This document shows, piece after piece, positions 54,574-64,000 of a DNA stretch of 64,000 bases. The notes under the pieces are model-generated. The model was not told the DNA's origin and did no database searches. It saw only the letters and a list, made by a program, of their open reading frames with translations. Position numbers and translations under genes: made by a program. Position 1 is the stretch's first letter; the number at the start of each line of letters is the position of its first letter. This DNA is from Ligula intestinalis (Eukaryota > Platyhelminthes > Cestoda > Diphyllobothriidea > Diphyllobothriidae), in contig JAYGXS010000004.1 of assembly GCA_036362985.1 (NCBI GenBank), positions 19,194,018 to 19,258,017 on the forward strand, read 5' to 3'.

Positions 54574-55203
54574 ATGAACACGCACGTATATCGCCCGCAC
54601 AACTGGAGCGACAACCTGCCGTTCGTCCTCCTCGGCATTCGCTCGGCTGTTAAGGAAAACATTCAATGCACTGCCACCGATCTCGTTTACGGCACATCCC
54701 TCTGTTTACCTGGTGAGCTCGTGCAGTCCTCCTCCGTCACCCCTGACACCACGAACAACTTCGTGCAATAGCTGCAGCAACGCATGGTCGCACTGCGCCC
54801 AACCCCCACACGCGCGCTACCTCGACGCGTTTTCGTGCACGACGACTTGCACACAACCCCATTCGTGTTTGTCCGGTACGACGCAGTTCGCAGGCCCCTT
54901 TGCCCACCATACGATGGTCCCTTCAAAGTGCTTGAACAGAAGGACAAATATTTCGTCATTCAAAGGGCTGATGCTATTGATACGGTCTCCATCGACAGAC
55001 TGAAGCTGGCCTACGTTGAATGCACGCCACCATCACCTGGTCCGTCCACTTCCACAACATCTTCGCCCTGCACTCCATCTGCTGCCCCCAGCCCACCGCC
55101 AACCTCCCCACCCGAACCTACCCCCCTTCCACTCCTTCCCCCCTTCCAATCGTTCTGGTGGACATGTTCGCTTTCCTACCCACCTGCGAGACTTTGTTGT
55201 TGA
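54574..55203 (+). pseudogene. Ty3/gypsy integrase C-terminus, one nonsense codon
   Basis: A single frame carries NTHVYRPHNWSDNLPFVLLG, IRSAVKENIQCTATDLVYGT, a TAG at 54769-54771, then LHTTPFVFVRYDAVRRPLCP, PYDGPFKVLEQKDKYFVI, and VSIDRLKLAYVE. This is the end of the integrase catalytic domain plus the SH3-like C-terminal domain. A long Pro/Ser/Thr-rich tail follows. The catalytic DDE residues and everything upstream are missing. A GGTGGGGGAG purine tract (about 55254) may be the polypurine tract, with an LTR starting soon after, but I cannot find a partner LTR in the window. Confidence 0.85.
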
Positions 55204-56330
55204 ACCTTTTTGTGCATACTCTTTTGTCGAGCTTTTGTAACCCACCAACGCTCTGGTGGGGGAGTTATGTGGGCTCTTGGCTCAACTTGTGCGTTGTTTA
55301 AATTTATTAATAACCAATTTTGTTTAAACTCGAATCGAACACACAAGCACACTTTCGGTTTTGACGCGTGCTAGTAACTGTTTTGCTAAACACTCTCCAC
55401 AGCTCAATTCTCTCCGCACCTGCCGCTGTTTTCTTCGCCCTTCAACGACATCTTTCTCTGGTGATCATTCCCGGGCTCAGGAGAATCTAGCAACAATTTG
55501 CAAACGAGATTTCGCTCAATTTTTACAATCGCGACCCAACGAACTCGGATCCCGGTCTTCACGGAGTCATCCTTTGGCAAGTCGACTGCTTGCCTACTGC
55601 CGGCTAGGACCGTGAAGGATCTAAGTGAGTTGCATCATTTCTAATCTTCATCGTCATCCTCATATGCCAGTTTTTAAAATTTTTCCACTAGAATAGTCGG
55701 GTAAATCACTTATTAGCAGGTAGCCTACCCTAGAAAGTTTTCCATTACGTATTTGCTAAGACGTTTTGTATATTTGTAGAGATATAGCCTCTACAAAGGT
55801 CCTCAAATTCGTTCTTTGCCTGTAACCCTTCAAATATACAATATACATTTAAGGTGGGGTATAGAAAGTAACAGCCTTTTAAGTTTATTGTTCAATTTTA
55901 TGGCACAAAACTTGGCAGATTGGCAGAATAGAATTTTTTAAACCTATTTTGCTCTTCTTTACCCCAAAATAATGCGCTATCTCATAATTACACATAACTC
56001 AATTTCATGAAGGCAAAACAAAATTGTTTGTTCTCTGAACATATATAATTAAAAAGTTTCCGTTTTTAATCAATGTTCTTTTATAGTATGACACGCAAAA
56101 CCAAGAATTTTTTCAGCGGCTTATAATAACATAGGAAATTCCGTGCATATCAACAAACGTTGGATTTGTTCCCCATTTTGCCCTTTATTGCCCCCAGTAT
56201 ACTGATCAGAATCGAACTTTTTTCTAGTAAACAGAATTTTGCACCTCAAGTCAACTCAATTAAAAAAATAAACAACCTCAAATGTGTGTGTTAAATTACC
56301 CATTCAAATTTCGCTCTTCACATTTCATCA
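55204..56330. other. Possible gypsy LTR remnant and AT-rich sequence
   Basis: Bases 55265-55625 may be the 3' LTR of the gypsy fragment; its end is not defined. From 55630 to 56330 it is AT-rich with nothing recognised. Confidence 0.35.
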
Positions 56331-56600
56331 GATATGCAATCTACTGTATGTGCAGAGCTTTTTGAGAATAGGTTGGAGTTAGCAGTTGGACGAGCGCACG
56401 ACCGCAGCCGCGAGGGTAGCATCCGAACTGTGAGAGCTACGAAGTCGTCACAGCGCCTCCAGCGAGGTCATACGCGATTCAGGCTCAGGAAGATGATTGG
56501 CCAGACCGGACTGGGGTCGGCAAACACTGGTGAGCACGTGAAAGCAGTCGCGCGAGGTTGCACGTTGCACTCGGATGGGGGCCACTACATGCCTAACTAA
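56331..56600 (+). repeat. Possible partial copy of the dispersed GC-rich repeat
   Basis: It shares a pattern with the middle of other copies: GACGAGCGCACGACC, then CAGCGCCTCCAGCGAGG, then GATTGGCCAGACCGGACTGG. Weak resemblance; ends unknown. Confidence 0.35.
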
Positions 56601-57229
56601 AAGCCACGGTTAGTGTGCAGATGGCATGGTCCCAGCATTTACTTAAGGCCCAGTCCCCACGAGGGTGTAAGCTGTAGGATTGATTAAGCGACCCAGTCGG
56701 CTCTCGAATTGCACAATGGGTTACAATTTTGTCCAGTGGAAGAATGACCCGAGTTAGCTTGGGCCACCTACGGGATTGTATGTCGTTCTCTTTTTGAGGT
56801 GAGTGGGAGGAGGGATGGGAAAGCGCGGGGAGCACCGGACTACACCGGACACTCTCGTCTGGTTCAGCATGTCATTCGAAGTGGCTACCGGAGTGTGCCA
56901 GAAACTAGATTTGAGGAGCCGCAGATAACAGAATTAGGTGCTGACACAGCAGCGGTCGCCACGCCTGCACAAGGCAAGTTCTGTGACTTCCTGCACGCGG
57001 AGTCCCCCTGACTAGACACATCTAGTCCTAGCACAAAATTAATACTTGCCCTGGTCTTAGCCTCTCGTAATTTGCTGATTGAAATAACACCTTTTTATGT
57101 AGTGCAGACAAAGCATTTTAATAATTCATATTGTGGGGGCCTAAGTAGTGGGTGTACTCGAAGCACTATAATCATCAAGCCGAGTCCAGGGATGAAGGTA
57201 AAAGACAGAAGGGATCAATTTAACCTAAC
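56601..57229. other. No gene seen
   Basis: No domain or clear repeat is seen between the GC-rich repeat and the first direct-repeat copy. Confidence 0.4.
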
Positions 57230-57625
57230 CAAGTGCTAGCGACACTTAGAGGCTTTCCTGAGGCGTAGTTCTTGCCGAATGTCTTTCTTCGCTCTGACTG
57301 CATACACGCGACGACCTTAACCGCTGGACAGGATACGGACGAGCTTGCGTGCAAGTGCGTGTTTATGTGTTCGCAGCTCCCCGAGGGCCTACTGGTTGCG
57401 TGGCCTTACCCCAAGCGCCCAACGATGCTACAGGCGCACGCACATGACAGTCTCTTGTAAGCTACTGTCACCTCGTATACAGTGGAGTTGCACACCAATT
57501 GCGAGGACACCGCCAGTCCGCTCCCCATTGCCCGGTCTAGCTCCGAAGCGGGGACATTCAGCACGCTGGAGAACAACCAGTGGCAACTGCCACCCGAAGA
57601 AGCAACTCCGGGTTTTCGACACAAT
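57230..57625 (+). repeat. Diverged direct repeat, copy 1
   Basis: Matches 58665-59075 through CCAAGTGCTAGCGACA, GAGGCTTTCCTGAGGCGT, GCTCTGACTGCATACACG, GTTCGCAGCTCCCCGAGGGC, GCGCACGCACATGACA and GGAGTTGCACAC. No coding frame is convincing in either copy. Confidence 0.7.
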
Positions 57626-58664
57626 AAACCCTCCTCCGGGTGGATTCCAAAATTACATTCTTATAATTGCGTTCCTCGTCGGGTGTCGAAGAAGGTGCCT
57701 CGGAGTCAGCTGCAGACGCGGTGGAGAGTCCCGTCATAATTGAAAGCAGCAACTTGCAATGTTCTGAGGGGTCCTCGGAGATGGCTGTATACTTTTCAGA
57801 GAACTTGTATTCATAAAAACCTGTAATGCAGTGTAAAAGTCAGACCAGCTTAGAGGCAACTTCCGTCAAGGCATTTCTTCATGCTTTCTGTGTGCTGATG
57901 TCAGGCCAACTACGAGGGAAATTCGTTTCTCAACAGCTTGCATTCCAATAAATATTACTGAAGGTGTTTGCTCATAGCATAACCGATCGAATCCAGATAA
58001 GGAAGCTCTCGTTTAGAATGCATCAGTTAAAGTTAAGGTAAGCAACTTACACCAACGTTGGTGTTCCATAAATATCCCATCAGGATTACTCAAAACGTTC
58101 AACGTATCTTAATTTTGCCTGGAAAAATAACCACCAGCGCTGAAACTGGGTAGTTTTCAATATAAAACTTCGTGATCTGTTGAAAACTAAAGCATAATGT
58201 CATGTCAAGATGCCCAACATCCAACGACAGCCGACGAATTGTTCATACTGCATATGGTTAGTGGTAAATATTTGAAGGCATTAAAATCAAACGCTACAAT
58301 ATGTATCCAAATTGTCATAGAATGCAGAATGTCCGGTGTAATGTATACTCCCGCATACAAGTTTCGTTAAAATCCAGGAAAATATACGAACGATGGGAAA
58401 CAACTGCTACCATCCGATAATCGAAGCCTACTAATTTCCAGTTCCACTGTCAGCCTTTAAATGCCTAGATGGTGTGACAACTAAGTCGCGTTGCAAACAC
58501 CTTTCATGAGGAACCACGGAAATCCTATTTAACAGGGCTGAAGTCCCGTATACGGTTGACGGTAGAAAATAATGTCCCCTGAAGAGCTAGTGTAATTGTA
58601 CCAGCGAACTGAAATAGTTTTTCCAGGTCTTTTATGTTATACGTGCTAGGATATTGGCCGGACC
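57626..58664. other. No gene seen
   Basis: Spacer between the two direct-repeat copies; AT-rich from about 57800. Confidence 0.4.
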
Positions 58665-59475
58665 AAGTGCTGGCAACATTCGGAGGCTTTCCTAAGGCGT
58701 CGAGCCTAGCCAAATGTTTTTGTTTGTTAGCTCTGACCGCATACAGGTGATGACTGTCCACACACAATGCCCTTAGAGCGTACGCACGCACGCACACGAG
58801 CCTCCGCAAGGCAGAAATGGTCGCAGTTCCCCGCGGGCCGACTGGTCGCGTGACATTATCCCAATTCGCCAATCAGGCTACAGGCGAATGCGCACATGAC
58901 ACTCTTATTAGACACTGTCTCCTCTGACAAAAGGAGAGTTGCATCACACACGGACTTTGAGGACACAGTAGTCCGCTCCCAATGCCTATGCTTGCCCACG
59001 AAGCGGGACAAAGAGCACGCTGGGGATCAACCAGCGGCAACAGCCACCCTAAGTTGCCGGCTGAGGCAGCTGTGGCCACTGGCCAAGCCAGAGCATGTAT
59101 TAACTGCGTCCAGTCACGCCTGAGCGCGAGTGTGACAGCGATGGCAGCTGCAAGTTCAAGCGGTGTACGTTTGGTGTGTTGCATTGGTCGCGGGGGGTGT
59201 CGTGAAAAGAGGCTCCTGCTGCATCGACTGAGGGGTGGCATTTTCAATGGGCCTTTTAGCAGCCGCGACCATTTGGACGCGCGTGTGTGCTCGTGGGCAA
59301 GTCGGTCAAGAAGATCGGCTGCAGAATTGCACGCGACAAACGTGCAAATGACTGGAAATCACTATGTGTCAATGTCCTGACTAGCTCGCGTCTAAGTGAA
59401 CTTTCCAGAAGGCTCACAGAAACTAGGCTCGACGCCTGGATCCGCCTCCATTGGCCTTGACACCGAGCACAGGTA
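58665..59475 (+). repeat. Diverged direct repeat, copy 2, longer
   Basis: The first 410 bp match copy 1. The final part (about 59380-59470) resembles 8770-8900, which links this family to the minus-strand repeat at 8.4-9.2 kb. The open frames 58873-59380 on both strands are side effects of GC content. Confidence 0.6.
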
Positions 59476-62186
59476 AGTGAGCAAGGAGATAGTGCGGTAG
59501 ATACGACAGACGTCTGCTATCACTTCACGCGCGTGTCACCGGTTCTGCACCACCTTGTCGGATGCGATGGCCGAAGTATCGCTGCGGTGGAAATAGCGAA
59601 TATATCAAAACTCGTTCCTAAAATGTGCCAAGTAGGATATAAATACCTACTTGCACACGTTAACCTCCGACGAAGCAGTTGGAAAAAACTACTATAGACA
59701 AGGGCTGACAATGCTGCCTTACTTGGTTAATTCTTTTTTAGGGTTATTAATGCTGTTTTTGTCAGTAGAATAGTTTCTGTTCGGTAAAAAGCAATTTGCA
59801 GTAAGAAAGGCTTGGCGGCATGGGTTCCTTTCGGAGTCATTTTCCTAGGTTTGGCTTTGGGAGTGTGGAAGGGGAAAGTTCAGACAGGTCGGTTGTCGCA
59901 ACGACTGTGGGCCTAGAGTTTGCGTGGAGTGAAGGGTCGAAAATAAGGTTATAGGCTGTGGATAGTTTGGTTTCGCAGAAAGGGGTTAACGTTTCAATAA
60001 CCGTGGGATAGAGATTGAAAAATTCCATTAACTACTAATAACAGTCAATAACTTACAAATAAAAACAAGCATTGTCGTTCCATTACTATTTCAGGAAATT
60101 AGTCGCTTAACGGTCGCTAGTGATTCCTCAGACATGGTGCTATGTCGCATCCTTTTAAAGTGGCGTGCTGCATTGTGAATGGAACTATCGCACTTAAACA
60201 GCGTTTGTCATAATTATGATTTTCCTTATTTTTACTTCTATATTTCCTCCAAGGGCAAAATTGATTTGTAGGACCCCTCTAGATATCCACCCCCCCCCGC
60301 CCAACTGCTCAGTGTATTTTGCGGTCAAACACTTAATTCTTGGCAAGTGAGCTTTAAATCTCAACCTTAAACAAAATAACGGACATACTTAATGGCTTAG
60401 CAAATGGCAAGAAGTTCTCTACAAAATTGCTATAGCCAGTTTGTGGGGTGTTAATTTGACAGAGTAGAAAGCCAGGGGTGGGATGCCCGTGGGCGTCTAT
60501 TGCTGAAGGTTGGCGCCTATGACGCAATTGGAGGCGTCGGCAAAAATGGAGAAAGGAGCATCAGGTATGGAGTGAACGAGAGAAATTGTAGCCGAAAAAG
60601 CCGATTGAAAGCATCTACAGCTGTGTCAGGAAAAGAACATTCGTGGTTGCTTCGGCGTAAAATATTAGTAAGAGGTACCATCAATTAAGCGCAATGAGGT
60701 ATGAAATGTGGATAGAAATTGACAGGTCTATAAAACGGCGCAGTTGTTGAAAAGAAGTTGTTATATCCCCGACTAGTAGGCAGAAGAAAAGCAAACAGCC
60801 GGTTTTGATAGCAAGACTTTATTCAGGACGGTACAGAGACAACAGAACCCTTAGCTTCTGCAATGTAGCCTCTTAATTAGGCACTGGCCTTCTAGGATAC
60901 TCCTGTCGCAATAGCATGCGACTGCTGTTCTGGCCTGCCGCTGATCGATAGTTTGCCGCGACGTGTCAGCGGTTGTTAGCGTTCGCTGTTTGTCGACGGG
61001 ATTTTCGGGGCCTCTAAAACCACTCCTGCCCCTCCAAGTTGTCCTTCGTACCCCACCCATAAAAACTCGTATTATAACTGTATTACCACTAACGACTCGA
61101 TTGGTTTTTGTCTGCGCGGCAGTGTTTTCGGTCTCCGTCCCCGGTCATAAATTTGTTTTAGTGAAATACAGTCGTTCGGCTGCAGTTATTGAAGAAAGGA
61201 ATACCAGGAAAGGAATGCCAGAAGCAAAGCGGCATACTCTTAATCGAAATTGTCACGAAGATATCCGCGAACAGCCCAATAAGCCGGGTTCACTCTGCTA
61301 GGAAAACTCAGAGAGCCTCAACCTCGACAGAAGCTATACCAAGCAAAATTTCCCCCTAAGGCTGATCGTAGAGCAGCGGCTACTTCCTAGTCCAACCCGA
61401 ACAAACAAATTGCTCTCTGGAAGAAAATGGCATGAACGCGAAACGAAATTGTGATATGTCATCAAATGATTCGAAAGGCAACTGAATCATTCAATAGGAG
61501 TGCTCTAGTGGCAACGATTCTGTTTACCGCTGACGACATAAAATACCTCGTACATGCCACAATCAGAATGTTCTCTGCCACCTCTGATAGTGCTCATGGT
61601 CTTGGCAGGAAATTCAGCAGGTGAAAAACGTCGACGTTCATGTGAATGACTTCGTTCAAAATCCATCCGCTGCTATAGTTAGGCAATGTGACCTTCACGC
61701 TCTGCGGATCTAAAGATGACCACGATACTAGAAGACTGACCTTTCTGGGGACTTATACGGCTGCGACTCATGAATCACATAACAAAAAGGGGTCCCATCT
61801 GGTATTGGCAACACCACCTACTGGCAAGCAGCTCGGCCTCGTACTCCGGTGATCCGAAAAGGCCATCAGCTACGACATACCCTCCCCCCAATTCATGTAC
61901 TCTACGACGCACCACTTTGGTGGTATCGTTAGTCAATTAGAAAAAGTAAAAATGCGACTGAGTCAGATCCTGGGAAGAGGTCGGACTCCGTTGAACATGG
62001 ATTTGGGGGGTGGAACGCCAAGTATGATTACGACAGCTAATGTTCCAGCTAGCGGTCACAGTAGAGGGCGGGGCTAAAGCTGGCCAAACTGGCACTGATG
62101 CCAGGCGTTATCAAGACAGGTTATTAGTAGATAAGCGTACACCGATAATATACAGGGCTTACCCGCCCTGGTTTTCATGTCCTGGG
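59476..62186. other. No gene seen
   Basis: I found no domain, tRNA or repeat here. A C-rich run occurs at about 60290-60303. Short frames (60963-61301 and others) carry no motif and no splice support. Confidence 0.4.
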
Positions 62187-62213
62187 GGTTCGGGAACGCC
62201 CGAACCTTTTTTT
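62187..62213 (+). other. Perfect hairpin followed by T7
   Basis: GGTTCGGG (62187-62194), loop AACG, then CCCGAACC (62199-62206) and seven T. The form is that of an intrinsic terminator, but the setting is eukaryotic. No promoter or small RNA upstream is recognised. Confidence 0.6.
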
Positions 62214-62576
62214 CACATGGCTAATTTTAATGTTACTTACTAGTTTTCAGTAACATTTTTGAAACATCGTTTCCCAGGTACAAATTTGAAGACAGCGTAT
62301 GTAGCAGAATTTAATGGCACCATAAATTTCGCGAGCGCTCATCAGCCGCTTCCACTCGCTGCATAAACAGAATAACAAATGATAAATTAAAGAATTGAAT
62401 TTATACAGAAAATCGATCCAAAACATCAAGGTCACTTGAGTTAGCCAAGAGGCAATCAATAAAGTAGGAATTCAAACATTGTGGGCAGCAAGAAAAAAAC
62501 GCAGTAAACTGTCTAAGGCAAGAATGTGGGAAGGGGGTGGGTAAACAAGGAGCCGGTGCTACCACGGCAGGGTTAG
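62214..62576. other. No gene seen
   Basis: Sequence just upstream of the Penelope-like frame; it has no recognisable coding match and probably includes the 5' truncation point. Confidence 0.4.
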
Positions 62577-64000
62577 GTTCACCACATGCTCCACCACAAA
62601 GACATAGTAATTTCTAAACCTGACAAAGGGAATGGTGTTGTCATCCTCACTCGCAAGGATTATGTACAGAAAATGGAAAATATCCTAAATGATTCTAGCA
62701 AATTTCGTCTAGAATCACAAGGAAAAGAGGAAACCAAGGCATTGGAAGAGTCCGCCTGGAATACAATCAAGCTTTTGATGGATAATAATTTGTTAGACAC
62801 TAAAACAGGAGTATATTTAAAACCCAAGGGTTCCTATATTCCGCGACTATACGGATTACCTAAAACTCACAAAAAGGATATCCCTTTACGACCTATCATT
62901 TCCATGTCCAATTCACCATTTCACAGACTAGCGCGTTGGCTAGTAAAAGAACTAGAACCAATTCGCAATAGATTCTCTACGTATACGCTGAGAGACAGTT
63001 TCCAATTTGTCGATGAAATTAGTCATCAAAATATTGCAGGCAGATATATGATATCTTTGGACATTGAGTCACTATTTACCAACGTGCCCCTGGATGAAAC
63101 AATTGATATCCTTTGTGCATATGCTTTTGAAACTCGCCTGCCCCCTGACATATTACGAGAGTCATTAAAATTATGCACAAAGAATGTTCAGTTCCTATTT
63201 AATGGCCAACTGTATAGACAAGTTGACGGAGTGGCAATGGGTAGTCCTCTTGGTCCCACTTTTGCAGATATATTTATGGGTCACCTCGAAGAAAAAGTAA
63301 CTTCCACATCGAAAAGTACAACACTCTATAGAAGATATGTGGATGACATCTTTGCAATTGTTAAAAACATAAAGGAAGCTAAGAAACTACTGTTAACAAT
63401 GAACAGTTTACATCCAAAAATGAAATTTACGATGGAAGTGGAACGTGGAAACCAGTTTTCTTCCTTAGACGTTCACATGACTAGGCAGAAAGATGGCTCT
63501 ATAACGCGAAGAGTTTTCCATAAGAATACGTGGAGAGGGCAGTATTTGCATTATCTATGTTTTGTCCCCTTACAATGGAAACGTAACTTAGTTTGCACCC
63601 TCTTCCAGAGGACAAGCAAAATCTGCTCAATGGATACACTGGATGCAGAAATTGCAAGCCTCAAGGAAACTCTTCTCAAACGTGGTTATCCAGCTCACTT
63701 TATTGAAAAGAATAGCAAACCATTGCGGCAAAAGGTTATAGAACAATCAGCTCCGAAAAAGCCTGTTTTCATTTCCTTGCCATTTAAGGGAAACAACACC
63801 TTAAACACCATCATGAGACATTTACGCAATACCATTGAAAGGACGTATTTTGCAGCTGAGCTTGTATTTTGCAACTCGGTGAAGACCCTTCCTATTCCAA
63901 CTGCGAAGGATGCCTTGCCGTTGTACGCCACTTCTAATGTTGTTTACCAATTTACATGCACTTGCGGATGCAACTACATAGGACGAACACAACGGCAATT
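62577..64000 (+). CDS. Penelope-like element reverse transcriptase with start of GIY-YIG domain, runs off the window
   Basis: The frame is open from the codon after a TAG (62574-62576) to the window end, about 474 codons. It opens with KDIVISKPDKGNGVVILTRK, the usual block ahead of the Penelope reverse transcriptase. Then come YGLPKTHKK, PLRPIISM, SLDIESLFTNVPLDETID, GVAMGSPLGPTFADIFMGHL, the active site RRYVDDIF (Tyr at 63336-63338) and FSSLDVHM. A linker (TLLKRGYPAHFIEK) leads into VVYQFTCTCGCNYIGRTQRQ, the first part of the GIY-YIG endonuclease. The catalytic Asp pair is present. The N-terminus is missing in frame, so the copy is probably 5'-truncated, but the part seen has no stop or frameshift. 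The reverse transcriptase is of the telomerase-related Penelope type. Confidence 0.93.

Noticed and set aside
1..64000. CRISPR arrays, bacterial operons, prophage or plasmid functions
   Set aside because: No regularly spaced repeats, no operon-like gene runs, and all recognised proteins are eukaryotic transposable-element families.

Overview
This window looks like a stretch of a repeat-rich metazoan nuclear genome, most likely a flatworm and possibly a tapeworm. That placement is an inference from the mix of Penelope-like, CR1/jockey-like, RTE-like and Ty3/gypsy elements in a very large intron; no host protein here is diagnostic. Bacterial operons, CRISPR arrays and viral genomes are absent. 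Nearly all recognisable coding sequence belongs to transposable elements.

The only convincing host gene is on the + strand. An internal exon at 1767-2259 ends in a strong donor in phase 1. A terminal exon at 39752-40179 starts in the matching phase and ends in a stop. If they are consecutive, about 37.5 kb of intron separates them. Between them lie a 392-bp MITE (818-1209 is just upstream of the first exon), an RTE-like LINE on the minus strand (2541-5870), three Penelope-like fragments (7.4, 12.4 and 14.9 kb), a tandem pair of tRNA-Lys genes, a CR1-like LINE (15.6-18.9 kb), two truncated LINEs (22.0-24.4 kb), a MULE-type transposase relic (25.3-26.9 kb), a nearly complete Ty3/gypsy element with LTRs (27.0-32.2 kb), a large AT-rich palindrome (33.5 kb) and a second long CR1-like LINE (34.6-38.0 kb).

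Beyond the gene (40.2-64 kb) the sequence is a mosaic. It holds copies of an LTR-like repeat of about 450-480 bp, LINE 3' fragments (48.9 and 50.8 kb), an RTE endonuclease fragment (47.5 kb), a tRNA-like SINE candidate carrying a hammerhead-like core (52.8 kb), a gypsy integrase C-terminus (54.6 kb), a pair of diverged direct repeats (57.2 and 58.7 kb), and at the right edge an uninterrupted Penelope-like reverse transcriptase that runs out of the window (62577-64000).

The most interesting structures are these: a tRNA-Lys gene split in its anticodon loop by a 468-bp TG...CA element, which defines the ends of a dispersed repeat family; three Penelope-like fragments each bracketed by inverted copies of their own 3' end; a gypsy element whose two sides carry a 468-bp duplicate of MULE sequence and whose 5' LTR is cut short at that duplicate; and a tRNA-like element with two of the three stems and both core boxes of a hammerhead ribozyme. 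All boundaries were read by eye; those of dispersed repeats are approximate unless stated.
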